A stretch of 64,000 nt of DNA from assembly GCF_001854185.1 (NCBI RefSeq), contig NZ_CP017603.1:372001-436000 (forward strand), given 5' to 3'. The position numbers and the translations under genes were made by a program. Numbering within the stretch: position 1 is the first letter of the stretch; every line of letters starts with the position of its first letter. The notes below the pieces were generated by a model. It made no database searches. It was not told the DNA's origin and worked only from the letters and a program-made list of their open reading frames with translations. Origin of the DNA: Clostridium formicaceticum (GTDB lineage Bacteria; Bacillota; Clostridia; Peptostreptococcales; Natronincolaceae). This document shows, one piece after another, positions 26,292 through 36,842 of the stretch.

Positions 26292-26321
26292 ATTATAACA
26301 CAGAACTGAGTAAAATGTTAA
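26292..26321 (-). promoter_or_regulatory. Promoter of the copy-2 operon
   Basis: TTAACA, 18-base spacer, TATAAT on the minus strand; identical to the promoter at 22242-22271. Confidence 0.75.
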
Positions 26322-26332
26322 GCTTTTAACTA
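26315..26332. promoter_or_regulatory. Rex-like operator (copy 2)
   Basis: Same 18-base near-palindrome as at 22265-22282, overlapping the -35 box. Confidence 0.65.
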
Positions 26333-26383
26333 TCTTTTTTTGTTTTTTTCTGAGCCCTTATAACCCAGTGTTTTAGCGGTTTT

Positions 26384-26425
26384 AAAAACCTCCGAAAAGT
26401 TTTTATGCTCTTCGGAGGTTTTTTA
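26384..26425. terminator. Terminator of hprK
   Basis: AAAACCTCCGAA and TTCGGAGGTTTT form a 12-bp stem with T tracts on both strands. It follows hprK on the minus strand and marks the edge of the duplicated module. Confidence 0.85.
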
Positions 26426-26499
26426 TGCGTTCTAAATCCTCTAAAAAACCAGAAATTTGTAATAATTATTATTTAATATAAATTTTTAATTAATAATAA

Positions 26500-27426
26500 T
26501 TATTGTTTTTCAACAGTGAGATGTTCCAATAACTTATCACTAAAAGCTTTTGCTGCATTATAGCCCATAATTTTCAACCGGTGGTTTCTTGCTGCTACTT
26601 CTATGATCACCGCAATGTTTCTTGCAGGCTTTACTGGTATCACCATTTCTTCTACTTTTATTCCTAATATTTCTCTAAAACTTTCATCTAACCCTAATCG
26701 ATCATAACTCTTATCAGTATCCCATTCTTCCAAACTTACCACCAGATTAATATCCGTTCTAATTTTAATAGCACCAACACCAAATAAGCTTTTCACATCC
26801 ATAATCCCTATACCTCGTACCTCCATCATATGCCTAGTAATCTCAGGAGCGCAAGCCACTAAATAATCTTGTCCTATTCTTTTGACCTCTACAGCATCGT
26901 CTGCTACGAAAAGGTGGCCTCTTTTTATAAGTTCTATAGCAGTTTCACTCTTGCCTATACCACTTTTACCGGTGATCAATACGCCTACACCATATATATC
27001 CATTAATACCCCATGCAGGGTGATTGTATCAGCTAAATTATCTTCTAGGTAAGTGGCCAATTTGCTAAACAATTTTGTTGTATTCAAACTACTTCTTAAT
27101 ATTTTCCTTTGATATTTTTCCGCTGCCTCCATTAGCTCCTTTGGCGCTTCCAAATCTCTGCTGAGTATAAGACAAGGAATATCGTATGATAATATTTTAT
27201 CAAACCTTGCTTTCCTTGTATCCGCATCTAATGTATTTAAAAATCTGTGCTCTACCTTACCTATAATTTGAATTCTTTCATGGGCAAAGTAATCAAAGTA
27301 ACCAGCTAGTTGAATCCCAGGTCTATTTAAATCACTGCTAATTACTTGGGTATCTTCATCCATCAAACGATTCAATTCCTCCAATTTCAAATCTTCAATA
27401 AGTTTCCTTACTGTAATATATTTCAT
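26500..27426 (-). CDS. hprK: HPr kinase/phosphorylase
   Basis: A 308-residue bifunctional enzyme that phosphorylates or dephosphorylates Ser46 of HPr and so controls carbon catabolite repression. Walker A GKSGIGKSE lies near residue 155 in the C-terminal kinase domain, with the HprK signature following (VRGIGIMDVKSLFGVGAI). The ATG has TAGGAGGTAGCCT ahead of it. It is 25 bases downstream of uvrC and likely cotranscribed. The last codons overlap a short AT palindrome. Confidence 0.96.
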   Translation of the reverse strand: MKYITVRKLIEDLKLEELNRLMDEDTQVISSDLNRPGIQLAGYFDYFAHERIQIIGKVEHRFLNTLDADTRKARFDKILSYDIPCLILSRDLEAPKELMEAAEKYQRKILRSSLNTTKLFSKLATYLEDNLADTITLHGVLMDIYGVGVLITGKSGIGKSETAIELIKRGHLFVADDAVEVKRIGQDYLVACAPEITRHMMEVRGIGIMDVKSLFGVGAIKIRTDINLVVSLEEWDTDKSYDRLGLDESFREILGIKVEEMVIPVKPARNIAVIIEVAARNHRLKIMGYNAAKAFSDKLLEHLTVEKQ

Positions 27427-27451
27427 AGGCTACCTCCTATAGTACAAGTTT

Positions 27452-29323
27452 TTAGTTTGTTTTTCTAAAAAATGTATAAATGTTTTCTGCTACAGTTTTA
27501 TTTAATCCTTCTACCTCCGTTAATTCTTCCAAAGTTGCTTCCTTGATTTTATTGATATCTTTAAAATGTTTCATAAGATTTTTTCTCCTGGTTTCCCCTA
27601 TTCCAGGTATTTCCTGTAGGATAGAATACATACTGGTATCTTTTCTCAAACTTTTATGATAGGTGATAGCAAATCGATGGGCTTCCTCCTGTACTCTAGC
27701 AATAAAACGAAATAAACTTGAAGTTTTGTCAATCAATAATTCTCTCCCTTGATAGATGAGGCCTCTGGTTCTATGGCGATGATCTTTAATCATGCCACAA
27801 ACAGGGATGATAAGTCCAAGTGCATTTAAAGACTTTTCAACACTATGAACTTGTCCTAAGCCACCATCTACCATAATCAAATCAGGAAATGTAGAAAATT
27901 TGCCTTCTTCTATTGTAGTTACACCCTCAATAATATTTTTTGTTTCCTTCAAGCCTCTTTTAAATCGTCTTAAAATGATTTCTTCTATACTAGCATAATC
28001 ATTTGCACCCTCAACTGTTGCTATTTTAAATCTTCTGTATTCTTTATTTTGAGGTTTTCCATCTTCAAAAACCACCATAGATCCCACCGACTCTACCCCT
28101 TGAATATTAGATATATCAAAGGCTTCAATACGATAAGGCAATACTGTTAATTCCAGTATCTCCTGTAATTCCCCTAACAACCTTTCTTTTTCTTCTTTCT
28201 TTCTGGCCTTTATTTCCTTTGTTTGTTCCATCATTAAAAGAGCATTCTTTTTTACCATTTCCACTAATTTCCTTTTTTCCCCTTTTTTAGGTGACTTCAT
28301 CGTTACTTTACTACCTCGTTTTGTACTAAGCCAATCCTCCATTAACTGTTGATCTTCTAATTCCTCTTCAACCAAAACCTCTTGTGGAATAAAAGTCATA
28401 TTATTGTAGAACTGTTTCACAAAAGAAGATAAAATTTCTCCAATGCCTTCTTCTTCGTTGGTAGACAAGGTATAATGCTGTCTTTGTACAACTTTTCCTT
28501 TTCTAATAAAAAATACCTGTACGTAGCTTTCTTCATCACCCTTGGCCACCGCTATAATATCTTGGTCAACTTCGTTGGTGGAGACCATTTTTTGTTTTTC
28601 CACGATGCTGGACAAGGCTAAAACCTGATCCCTATATTTTGCTGCCCCTTCATAATTCATTTTTGCAGCAGCCTCTTGCATTTTCGCTTGAGTTTTTTTT
28701 ATTAATTCATTCTCTTTACCACTTAGAAATAAAATGATTTCTTGAATCAGCTGCCCATACTGTTCTTGTTCTACCCTGCCAGTACATGGGCCTAAGCAGT
28801 TTTTTATATGGAAATTCAAACAGGGCCGTTCCCCTTTTTCCATAGATTTGGCTATGTTTTTTTTGCATTTCCTTATGGCAAATAGCTGGTGAATCACTTC
28901 TAGCGTCTCATTTAAAGCTGTTACATTTGTATAAGGCCCGAAGTATTTCGCTCCATCCTTTAAAAAGCGCCTGGTTTTCATCACTCTAGGGTAGGCTTCC
29001 TTCATGGTTATTTTAATATAAGGATAAGTTTTATCGTCCCTAAGCAATATATTGTATTTCGGTCTATTTTCTTTTATCAAATTACACTCTAGAATTAATG
29101 CTTCTAATTCTGTGTCCGTAATAATGTACTCAAAGGAGTAGATATTGGCCACCATCGCCTTCACCTTTGGTGGTTGATTTTTTAAGGACTGAAAATACTG
29201 TCGCACTCTATTTTTTAGCGATATAGCCTTACCTACATAAATAATTTCATCTTCTTTATTTTTCATCAGATATACGCCCGGCTTTTCCGGTAATATTTTT
29301 AACTGCTGTTTTATGTCAAACAT
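27452..29323 (-). CDS. uvrC: Excinuclease ABC subunit C
   Basis: A 623-residue UvrC. The GIY-YIG nuclease domain is at the N-terminus (KPGVYLMKNKEDEIIYVGKA), a UVR motif around residues 205-240, the RNase H-like second nuclease in the middle (AFDISNIQG, MVDGGLGQV) and a C-terminal helix-hairpin-helix pair (IPGIGETRRKNLMKHF). It makes both incisions in nucleotide excision repair with UvrAB, encoded nearby. The ATG at 29323 has AGGAGG at the right distance; an upstream ATG at 29347 does not. Confidence 0.96.
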   Translation of the reverse strand: MFDIKQQLKILPEKPGVYLMKNKEDEIIYVGKAISLKNRVRQYFQSLKNQPPKVKAMVANIYSFEYIITDTELEALILECNLIKENRPKYNILLRDDKTYPYIKITMKEAYPRVMKTRRFLKDGAKYFGPYTNVTALNETLEVIHQLFAIRKCKKNIAKSMEKGERPCLNFHIKNCLGPCTGRVEQEQYGQLIQEIILFLSGKENELIKKTQAKMQEAAAKMNYEGAAKYRDQVLALSSIVEKQKMVSTNEVDQDIIAVAKGDEESYVQVFFIRKGKVVQRQHYTLSTNEEEGIGEILSSFVKQFYNNMTFIPQEVLVEEELEDQQLMEDWLSTKRGSKVTMKSPKKGEKRKLVEMVKKNALLMMEQTKEIKARKKEEKERLLGELQEILELTVLPYRIEAFDISNIQGVESVGSMVVFEDGKPQNKEYRRFKIATVEGANDYASIEEIILRRFKRGLKETKNIIEGVTTIEEGKFSTFPDLIMVDGGLGQVHSVEKSLNALGLIIPVCGMIKDHRHRTRGLIYQGRELLIDKTSSLFRFIARVQEEAHRFAITYHKSLRKDTSMYSILQEIPGIGETRRKNLMKHFKDINKIKEATLEELTEVEGLNKTVAENIYTFFRKTN

Positions 29324-29638
29324 TTTGTTCCTCCTAGATAGATGCATGCCTTTAAACTTTAATCTATTTCAGTATCATATTTATCCTTCGGTGTATTACT
29401 AAAGTTCCATTTTATCACTACATCAATACTGGCTATTAAAACATAAATACAAAGGTATATTTTTAGTATATATCTTATCTTAAATAAATTGCAACAAAAG
29501 ATATTTTTAGACATCTGATTCTTTAATGTTTTTGATTATGAGTTAAATCTCATTTTATATAACTTAATCACAATAGGGAAGTATAATTTCCCACAGTTTG
29601 ACAATACTTTTAACAAATTACTGTTTGGAGGTGTTTTT
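29324..29638. other. Intergenic region between divergent uvrC and a plus-strand secreted-protein gene
   Basis: About 315 AT-rich bases with no coding potential. The only structure I see is a small palindrome GGGAA-N7-TTCCC at 29576-29592 that contains a TATAAT-like -10 sequence about 45 bases ahead of the plus-strand gene; no good -35 accompanies it. Confidence 0.4.
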
Positions 29639-30193
29639 GTGAAAAAGAAAGGAATTATCATGATTCTATTAAGCTTGTTCTTCCTCACTACATCTTTTAG
29701 TCTAGCAGCCTCTAATATCCCTTGGGTAAAAGGATATATAAGAAATTTTACCATTGTACACAACCACCAAATATTACCATTAGACAAAAATCCTATTGTA
29801 GTTGAAAACCGCCTTTACCTCCCTGCAAAATTTATTGCTGAAGCATTTGATTACCATACAACATGGCATCCCAGCAATGAAACAATTACCTTCAGCCCCA
29901 AAACTTTAGAAGAAAAACTACCTGCCTGTAATCCCTTAGTAGGAGAGTACTTCATCTACGGTGAGATACAGGACATTGATTTTCAAGACCGTCAAATCAA
30001 AATCGAACAACATTTGGATCACCTTAGTAGAGAAGTATTTGACTTTCTTCAGATTCAAGAGAATGCTATGATTTTTCTTAAAAGAAACGCGCATTCTATG
30101 AAAGTGGATTTAAAGGACCTAAAGGTAGGAGATGTTATCAGTCTTATTGTGACAAAGGAAGACACAGTGAGAGGCATCATCATAGATGGTTAA
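29639..30193 (+). CDS. Secreted protein with copper-amine-oxidase-N-like (stalk) domain
   Basis: A 184-residue exported protein. A signal peptide covers residues 1-24 (hydrophobic IIMILLSLFFLTTSF, then AAS). Residues about 36-85 match the copper amine oxidase N-terminal-like fold common on clostridial surface proteins (ILPLDKNPIVVENRLYLPAK...FDYHTTW...ETITF). The remaining ~90 residues are a beta-rich tail without a recognised domain. GTG start with TTGGAGG 8 bases upstream. It is a lone plus-strand gene convergent with uvrA; role unknown. Confidence 0.75.
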   Translation: MKKKGIIMILLSLFFLTTSFSLAASNIPWVKGYIRNFTIVHNHQILPLDKNPIVVENRLYLPAKFIAEAFDYHTTWHPSNETITFSPKTLEEKLPACNPLVGEYFIYGEIQDIDFQDRQIKIEQHLDHLSREVFDFLQIQENAMIFLKRNAHSMKVDLKDLKVGDVISLIVTKEDTVRGIIIDG

Positions 30194-30230
30194 AAATAAA
30201 TTCAAAAAATTTCATTTTCTTCCTAGAAAT

Positions 30231-30280
30231 GAAAGCCCAGTACAGTTACGTATGTTTTATACACTGTTGACTGGGCTTTC
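30231..30280. terminator. Bidirectional terminator between the stalk-domain gene and uvrA
   Basis: GAAAGCCCAGT and ACTGGGCTTTC pair over 11 bp, extended by ACAGT/ACTGT after a two-base bulge. Confidence 0.8.
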
Positions 30281-30313
30281 TTATACTACTAAGTTTTCTT
30301 ATGCTTTAAGGGA

Positions 30314-33151
30314 TTAACCTTTATGCAAAACTTTTTTCAAAAATATACCGGTATAAGAATTCTTTACTTCAATAATTTTTTCCGGTGTACCCTCCGCTAC
30401 AATTGTTCCCCCACCACTTCCACCTTCGGGACCAAGGTCGATAATATAATCTGCTGTTTTTATAACATCTAGGTTATGCTCTATCACCAATACCGTGTTT
30501 CCAGAGGCTACAAGTCTTTGTAGAACACCAATAAGACGATGAATATCTGCTATATGCAGTCCGGTGGTTGGTTCATCTAAAATATATAGGGTTTTCCCCG
30601 TGCTTCTTTTACTTAGCTCGCTAGCCAATTTAATCCTTTGGGCTTCTCCCCCTGACAATTGGGTAGAAGGTTGTCCCAATTTTATATAACCTAATCCTAC
30701 ATCATATAAAGTCTGTAACTTATTATGAATTTTAGGTATACTTTCAAAAAATTCCAAGGCTTCCTCTACATTCATCTGTAAAATATCAGCAATGGTTTTT
30801 TCTTTGTACTTTACTTCTAGAGTTTCTCTATTATAGCGCTTCCCTTTGCAGACTTCACAGGGTACATAAACGTCCGGCAGGAAGTGCATTTCAATTTTAA
30901 TAATACCATCCCCACTACATGCTTCACATCGCCCACCTTTTATATTAAAACTAAATCTGCCTTTTTGATATCCCCTCATTTTTGCATAGGGGGTTTGGGA
31001 AAAAACTTCACGAATATGATCGAAAACACCTGTATAGGTAGCAGGGTTAGATCTTGGCGTCCTGCCGATAGGAGATTGATCAATTTCGATGACTTTATCT
31101 ATATGCTCTATCCCTTCGATTGCTTCATGAGCCCCTGGCCTGCTTTTGGCACCATTGAGTTCCTGCGCCACTTTTTTATATAGTATTTCATTTATCAGTG
31201 TGCTCTTTCCAGAACCCGACACCCCGGTAACACAGGTAAAGACCCCTAGAGGAATCTTCACATGAAGATCTTTTAAGTTGTTTTCTCTAGCTCCCTTAAT
31301 GATAATCCACTTGCCATTAGGTTTTCTTCTTTCATCAGGAATTTCTATTTTCTTTTTTCCGCTTAAATACTGTCCTGTAATAGAGGCTTCAGATTTTTTA
31401 ATCGTTTCTAGATCTCCTTGTGCTACTAAATAACCTCCATGAATCCCTGCTCCTGGTCCTATATCAATAATATGGTCAGCTTCTAGCATCGTATCTTCAT
31501 CATGTTCTACGACAAGAACCGTGTTTCCTATATCCGTAAGGTTCCTCAAGGTTTTCAAAAGCTTATCATTATCCCTTTGGTGTAAACCTATACTAGGCTC
31601 GTCTAAGATATATAAAACCCCTACTAAACTAGAACCTATTTGTGTTGCTAATCGTATTCTTTGGGATTCTCCTCCCGATAAGGTACCAGCATTCCTGGAT
31701 AAGGTCAAGTATTCTAATCCAACATCCTGCAAAAAATTTAATCTCTCTTGAATTTCTTTTAAAATTTGTTTCCCAATAAAGGCTTGCCTCTCCTCCAAAG
31801 TCAGATGATCAAAATAGTACTTCGCTTCCTTTACCGATAATTCCGTTACTTGATGGATATTTTTATCTCCGACAGTAACTGCCAAAGCAACATCCTTCAA
31901 TCTTGCTCCCTTACAGTTATTACAAGGCATTTCAGCCATATATTCCTCAATTTTTTCCCGCATATAATCAGAATTGGTTTCCTTGTAGCGTCTTTCAAGA
32001 TTTGGTATTACCCCTTCAAAGTAAGAGGAATAGGTTCGAATCCCCCCATACTTAGATTCATACTGGAAGGTAATTTGTTTGCCACTTTTTCCATAGAGGA
32101 CATCTTCAATAAAATCCTTTGGTAGATCTTTTATAGGCGTATCTATACTAACATTGTACTGCTTCGCTAAACTTTCCAGCATTTTAAAATAATAGGTGTT
32201 TTCTCCATTGCCATTGGAACCACTCCAAGGATCAATAGCACCTTGACGAAGGGTTAAGCCTTTGTTTGGAATCACTAATTCAGGGTCCACCACCTTCATA
32301 TGGCCAATACCATTACATTCAGGACAAGCGCCAAAAGGACTGTTGAAAGAGAACATCCTTGGAGCTAATTCCTCTATGCCAATCCCGTGATGAGGACAAG
32401 CAAATTTTGTAGAAAACAGATGTTCTTCCCCCCCTATCACATCTACAATTACCAGTCCTTCTGTCAACTTTAGTACAGTTTCTATGGAATCCGCAATTCT
32501 TTGATGAGAATCTTCTCTTACAACGATACGATCTACTACCACATCAATATTATGTTTCTTATTTTTTTCCAGCTTTATATCTTCTTCAATATCTCTTATT
32601 TCTCCATCAATTCTAACCCGTACAAATCCTTCTTTCTTTATTTCATCCAGCAGCTTTTTATGTTCACCTTTTTTTCCTTGAAGAATCGGTGCTAATATCT
32701 GAAGCTTTGTTCCTTCTCCTAAGGCTACAATCTTATCCACAATCTGCTCCACCGTCATTTGACTGATTTCAATACCACATACAGGACAATGGGGTGTTCC
32801 TATCCTAGCAAATAATAATCGTAAATAATCGTAAATTTCCGTTACTGTCCCCACCGTAGAACGTGGGTTTTTGCTGGTGGTTTTTTGATCAATAGAAATC
32901 GCAGGTGAGAGTCCTTCTATATACTCTACATCAGGTTTTTCCATTTGTCCTAGAAATTGTCTTGCATAGGCTGATAAGCTTTCAATATATCGCCTCTGTC
33001 CCTCAGCATAGATAGTATCAAAGGCTAGAGAGGATTTTCCTGATCCTGATAAACCTGTCATTACAACAAATTTATCTCTAGGAATTTCTACATCAATATT
33101 TTTTAAATTATGTTCCTTAGCTCCTCTTATAATAATTTTATCTTTTGCCAC
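30314..33151 (-). CDS. uvrA: Excinuclease ABC subunit A
   Basis: A 945-residue damage-recognition ATPase with two ABC modules. Walker A motifs GLSGSGKSS near residue 33 and GVSGSGKST near residue 645; signature motifs LSGGESQR and LSGGEAQR; zinc-finger cysteines CPVCG, CPHH...CPEC and CEAC...CEVC. Length is that of the family. It is 18 bases downstream of uvrB and shares its LexA-controlled promoter. Confidence 0.97.
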   Translation of the reverse strand: MAKDKIIIRGAKEHNLKNIDVEIPRDKFVVMTGLSGSGKSSLAFDTIYAEGQRRYIESLSAYARQFLGQMEKPDVEYIEGLSPAISIDQKTTSKNPRSTVGTVTEIYDYLRLLFARIGTPHCPVCGIEISQMTVEQIVDKIVALGEGTKLQILAPILQGKKGEHKKLLDEIKKEGFVRVRIDGEIRDIEEDIKLEKNKKHNIDVVVDRIVVREDSHQRIADSIETVLKLTEGLVIVDVIGGEEHLFSTKFACPHHGIGIEELAPRMFSFNSPFGACPECNGIGHMKVVDPELVIPNKGLTLRQGAIDPWSGSNGNGENTYYFKMLESLAKQYNVSIDTPIKDLPKDFIEDVLYGKSGKQITFQYESKYGGIRTYSSYFEGVIPNLERRYKETNSDYMREKIEEYMAEMPCNNCKGARLKDVALAVTVGDKNIHQVTELSVKEAKYYFDHLTLEERQAFIGKQILKEIQERLNFLQDVGLEYLTLSRNAGTLSGGESQRIRLATQIGSSLVGVLYILDEPSIGLHQRDNDKLLKTLRNLTDIGNTVLVVEHDEDTMLEADHIIDIGPGAGIHGGYLVAQGDLETIKKSEASITGQYLSGKKKIEIPDERRKPNGKWIIIKGARENNLKDLHVKIPLGVFTCVTGVSGSGKSTLINEILYKKVAQELNGAKSRPGAHEAIEGIEHIDKVIEIDQSPIGRTPRSNPATYTGVFDHIREVFSQTPYAKMRGYQKGRFSFNIKGGRCEACSGDGIIKIEMHFLPDVYVPCEVCKGKRYNRETLEVKYKEKTIADILQMNVEEALEFFESIPKIHNKLQTLYDVGLGYIKLGQPSTQLSGGEAQRIKLASELSKRSTGKTLYILDEPTTGLHIADIHRLIGVLQRLVASGNTVLVIEHNLDVIKTADYIIDLGPEGGSGGGTIVAEGTPEKIIEVKNSYTGIFLKKVLHKG

Positions 33152-33169
33152 ATTTACACCTCTTTTTTA

Positions 33170-35149
33170 TCATTGTTGTTTCTTTAAAGTCTCTATTTCA
33201 TCTCTTAATTTCGCTGCCTTCTCAAATTCTAAGGCTTCCGCAGCTTGGAGCATCTCACTTTGTAATTCCTTTATCATTTTTTCTAATTCACTCTTGGTAT
33301 ACTTTTTCTTATCTTGCTTTGTTACTGTATACTCTATCTCCCCTTCTGCCACCTTCGTAGCCTCAATCACATCATAGATCTTTTTCTCTATAGATTTAGG
33401 TGTGATCCTATGTGTCTTATTATATTCTGACTGGATTTTTCTTCTTCTTTCCGTCTCTTCAATAGCCTTTTTCATAGAATTGGTTATCTTATCACCATAC
33501 ATAATTACTTTTCCTTCAACATTTCTTGCAGCCCTACCAATGGTCTGTATCATAGAGGTTTCAGATCTTAAAAAACCTTCCTTATCTGCATCTAAAATGG
33601 CTACTAAACTGACCTCCGGTAAATCTAAACCTTCCCTTAATAGGTTAATACCTACCAACACGTCAAAAACTCCCAACCTTAAATCTCTTATAATTTCCAT
33701 CCTTTCAATGGTTTTTATATCTGAGTGCAAATACCTAACTTTTATGTCTATTTCTTTTAGGTAGTTGGTTAAATCCTCTGCCATTTTTTTTGTTAAGGTA
33801 GTAATTAAGGTTCTTCTACCCTTTTCTATCTGCTGATTTATTTCCCCCACCAAATCATCAATTTGTCCTTTTACAGGTCTCACCTCTACTGCTGGATCTA
33901 AGAGGCCTGTAGGTCGAATAATTTGTTCTACCACCTGTTGACTTTTTTCTAGTTCATAAGGACCTGGCGTAGCACTTACATATAAAATCTGGTTCACCAA
34001 CCCTTCAAACTCTGGAAAATTTAAAGGTCGATTATCATAGGCTGACGGTAAGCGAAAGCCAAAGTTCACCAAAGACTCTTTTCTAGATCGGTCTCCTCCA
34101 TACATACCCCGAATTTGAGGAATCGTAACATGAGACTCGTCCGTAATAATTAAATAATCCTCTGGAAAAAAATCCAGCAGCGTATAGGGCCTACTGCCGG
34201 CTTCTCTACCAGTTAAGTGTCTAGAATAATTTTCTATCCCTTGACAAAAGCCTACTTCTCGTAACATTTCTATATCATACATGGTTCTCTGTTGAATTCT
34301 TTGCGCTTCTATCAATTTATCATTATCTTTAAAGTATTTTATTTGTTCCTCTAACTCTTTTTCTATCTTTTCAATAGCTCCTTCTACCTTCTCTATGCTG
34401 GTGGCATAGTGGGAAGCCGGAAAAATAGAAATGTGACTTCGTCTTCCTATGATTTCCCCTGTAAGGGCGTTCAACTCAGTAATGCGTTCAATCTCTTCTC
34501 CAAAAAATTCTATTCTTACAGCATTTTCTGAAGAAGACGCAGGGAAAATTTCTACAATGTCTCCTCGTACTCTAAAAGTCCCCCTTACAAAGTTGATATC
34601 ATTTCTCTCATACTGTATATCTACCAATTGTCTTAAGACCTGATCTCTATCTTTGTTCATGCCAGTCCTTAAAGAAACTACCAAATTTTTATACTCCTCT
34701 GGATCTCCTAAACCATAAATACAGGAAACACTGGCTACAATAATAACATCCCTTCTTTCAAAAAGGGCTGCAGTAGCTGAGTGCCTTAGTTTATCTATTT
34801 CATCGTTAATAGAGGCATCTTTTTCTATATAAGTATCACTATGGGCTACATAAGCCTCTGGTTGATAGTAGTCATAATAACTCACAAAATATTCTACTGC
34901 ATTGTTAGGGAAAAATTCTTTGAATTCACTACAAAGTTGCGCTGCTAAAGTTTTATTATGTGCGATTACTAAAGTAGGCTTCTGCACCTTTTCGATGATA
35001 TTTGCCATCGTAAAGGTTTTTCCTGAGCCAGTAACCCCTAACAAAGTCTGATGTTTTAGTCCTTTTATAATGCCATTGCTTAAGTTTTCAATTGCCTTCG
35101 GTTGGTCTCCCGTAGGTTTATACCGGGAGTTAATTTCAAACTTCTCCAT
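33170..35149 (-). CDS. uvrB: Excinuclease ABC subunit B
   Basis: A 659-residue superfamily 2 helicase-like protein that verifies DNA damage and hands it to UvrC. Walker [11 protein letters not shown] near residue 40, the beta-hairpin [15 protein letters not shown] box, motif [10 protein letters not shown] and a C-terminal UVR domain ([20 protein letters not shown]) are visible. First gene of uvrBA, with a consensus promoter and LexA-type box about 180 bases upstream and a long leader that can fold into a hairpin. Confidence 0.97.
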   Translation of the reverse strand: MEKFEINSRYKPTGDQPKAIENLSNGIIKGLKHQTLLGVTGSGKTFTMANIIEKVQKPTLVIAHNKTLAAQLCSEFKEFFPNNAVEYFVSYYDYYQPEAYVAHSDTYIEKDASINDEIDKLRHSATAALFERRDVIIVASVSCIYGLGDPEEYKNLVVSLRTGMNKDRDQVLRQLVDIQYERNDINFVRGTFRVRGDIVEIFPASSSENAVRIEFFGEEIERITELNALTGEIIGRRSHISIFPASHYATSIEKVEGAIEKIEKELEEQIKYFKDNDKLIEAQRIQQRTMYDIEMLREVGFCQGIENYSRHLTGREAGSRPYTLLDFFPEDYLIITDESHVTIPQIRGMYGGDRSRKESLVNFGFRLPSAYDNRPLNFPEFEGLVNQILYVSATPGPYELEKSQQVVEQIIRPTGLLDPAVEVRPVKGQIDDLVGEINQQIEKGRRTLITTLTKKMAEDLTNYLKEIDIKVRYLHSDIKTIERMEIIRDLRLGVFDVLVGINLLREGLDLPEVSLVAILDADKEGFLRSETSMIQTIGRAARNVEGKVIMYGDKITNSMKKAIEETERRRKIQSEYNKTHRITPKSIEKKIYDVIEATKVAEGEIEYTVTKQDKKKYTKSELEKMIKELQSEMLQAAEALEFEKAAKLRDEIETLKKQQ

Positions 35150-35187
35150 AGCTAGAACCTCTCACTTCTATATATTTAATCATTCCT

Positions 35188-35262
35188 ATACCCTTATAGG
35201 AAAAAATTTAATCTCTGCCTCATACTAAAAACTATAGTTTTCATATCCTTTTATAAGGGTAT
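35188..35262 (-). other. Hairpin in the uvrB leader
   Basis: ATACCCTTATAGGA (35188-35201) and TCCTTTTATAAGGGTAT (35246-35262) are complementary apart from a two-base bulge, and a smaller AAAACTATAGTTTT hairpin lies inside. It falls in the uvrBA 5' leader. No U tract follows, so it is not a plain terminator. Confidence 0.4.
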
Positions 35263-35303
35263 CACAATAATATGCTTCTGTTAACTAGTAAAATTCACCT
35301 TTA

Positions 35304-35317
35304 AGAACAACCGTTCG
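35304..35317. promoter_or_regulatory. LexA (DinR) box of uvrBA
   Basis: AGAACAACCGTTCG differs from the Bacillus LexA consensus CGAACNNNNGTTCG at one position. It starts 8 bases downstream of the -10 box, at the expected transcription start. Confidence 0.75.
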
Positions 35318-35325
35318 ATATTTTT

Positions 35326-35354
35326 ATTATAGTCCTCTATGATTTTTCTGTCAA
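35326..35354 (-). promoter_or_regulatory. Consensus sigma-A promoter of uvrBA
   Basis: TTGACA, exactly 17 bases, TATAAT on the minus strand: a perfect consensus promoter, held in check by the adjoining LexA box. Confidence 0.88.
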
Positions 35355-35390
35355 CAAACTCCCATCATCTAAAACAAGAAAAATCCCCAT

Positions 35391-35449
35391 AATAAAACTC
35401 CCTTCATCGTGAATCGTTATATTATTTTAACAATTCACGATGAAGGGAG
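35391..35449 (-). terminator. Long hairpin after the S41 protease gene
   Basis: CTCCCTTCATCGTGAAT and its exact complement form a 17-bp perfect stem (35398-35449) with an 18-base loop, followed on the minus strand by TTTTATT. Probable terminator; the stem is longer than usual. Confidence 0.7.
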
Positions 35450-35479
35450 CGTATCACATTAAGGACTTTGCTGATTTTT

Positions 35480-36700
35480 TTATTCCTGCATTTTCTCTTT
35501 GATAACTTCTATGGCTTTTTGTAATTGTGTGTCCTGATCTCTTTCTATGGTTACCTCATTTCTCAGCTCCTCTGGTAATTCTACCACAATGTCCGGTTCA
35601 ATACCCTTGCCATGAATATTGGTTCCATTAGGGGTAAAATATTGAGAAACGGTATACTTAAATCCAGTACCATCATTCAGTGGTTTTACTTGCTGCACTA
35701 ATCCTTTACCAAAGGTGGTAGTGCCAAGAATTACACCTCTATTTCCATCTTTGACAGCTCCAGCTAATATTTCTGACGCACTGGCACTTCCCTTATTTAC
35801 TAATAGTATCAAAGGAACTTCTACCTGCTTTTTATCAGACTTTTCTATTTCTCTTGTTCCATGCCGGTCTTCTGTATAGACAATTACTTGTTCCCCCAAC
35901 ACCATATCGGCAATTTCTAAACACTGACTTAATAACCCTCCTGGATTATTTCTTAGATCAATGATTAGTCCTTCAATATTTTGTTTCTCTAATTCCCCAA
36001 TATGCTCTTTAAAATCGTTAGCAGTTTGTTCATCAAACATGGATATTCTCACATAGCCTATATTGTTCTCCAGCATTTCTGATCTTACAGTCTTTAACCG
36101 AATTTCTTCTCTTTCTAGCGTTACTTCAAAGGGCTCATTTCTACCTTCCCTCCATAAGGTCAAAATAACATTTGTACCAGGCTCTCCCTTCATCATTTCC
36201 GCAGCCAGATCCAGCTGTTCTCCCGACACAGCTTTTCCATCTACATTGAGAATTCTATCTCCAGTGGCAATACCAGCTCTCTCCCCTGGTGTATCCTCTA
36301 TAGGAGAAACCACTGTTACAAAACCATCTTCCCCTGGCGTTATAATCACCCCAATTCCTCCATAAGTACCTTGAGTTCTGGTCATTAAGTCGGTAAACTC
36401 TCTTTCTGTCATATATGTGGTATAGGGGTCCTCAACGCCTTGAAACATACCTTTAATCGCTGATTCTATTAACTTTTCTTCATCTACCTCTTTATAATAG
36501 TTTTTTGATAAAAATTCCTTTAATGTAAGTAGTTTACTATACTCATCCCCCAAATCTCTATAGTACTCATAAGTATCTCTTGGAATCAACACCTTTTGTC
36601 CTAGCGGCAGGGCAACTAAATTCCCCAGTGTTGCATTTAATACTGTGGTTAATACAACGAGAATAACCGCTCCTGCTAAAGCTTTTCTTTTACTTATCAT
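35480..36700 (-). CDS. S41 family C-terminal processing peptidase
   Basis: A 406-residue CtpA-type protease with one N-terminal membrane segment (residues 9-27), a PDZ domain (GGIGVIITPGEDG to the GDRILNVDGKAV region) and the S41 core with catalytic Ser in NKGSASASEI and Lys in TTFGKGLVQ. It would act outside the membrane on cell-wall or exported proteins. The ATG at 36700 has AGGGGAG 7 bases upstream and directly yields the membrane helix; the ATG at 36721 is further out. It follows the M23 hydrolase and ftsEX genes, but a terminator separates it from them. Confidence 0.92.
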   Translation of the reverse strand: MISKRKALAGAVILVVLTTVLNATLGNLVALPLGQKVLIPRDTYEYYRDLGDEYSKLLTLKEFLSKNYYKEVDEEKLIESAIKGMFQGVEDPYTTYMTEREFTDLMTRTQGTYGGIGVIITPGEDGFVTVVSPIEDTPGERAGIATGDRILNVDGKAVSGEQLDLAAEMMKGEPGTNVILTLWREGRNEPFEVTLEREEIRLKTVRSEMLENNIGYVRISMFDEQTANDFKEHIGELEKQNIEGLIIDLRNNPGGLLSQCLEIADMVLGEQVIVYTEDRHGTREIEKSDKKQVEVPLILLVNKGSASASEILAGAVKDGNRGVILGTTTFGKGLVQQVKPLNDGTGFKYTVSQYFTPNGTNIHGKGIEPDIVVELPEELRNEVTIERDQDTQLQKAIEVIKEKMQE

Positions 36701-36796
36701 AGCTATCTCCCCTCTTGACATTCTAGACCTATCATTTTACTATTTTATTATTTATATTGTTCCATTATACATCAAGTAAAAAAACTTTTAAAGTCG

Positions 36797-36830
36797 ATAA
36801 AAGCCAAGGAATATACCCCTTGGCTTTTAT
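36797..36830. terminator. Terminator of the ftsE-ftsX-M23 operon
   Basis: ATAAAAGCCAAGG and CCTTGGCTTTTAT pair over 13 bp around an 8-base loop, just after the M23 gene. Confidence 0.8.
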
Positions 36831-36842
36831 GATTAAACTTAT

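Larger units (their letters stand above)
23459..26383. repeat. Direct repeat copy 2 of the duplicated module
   Basis: Partner of 19404-22333. On its upstream side the homology stops exactly at the hprK terminator hairpin. Confidence 0.95.
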
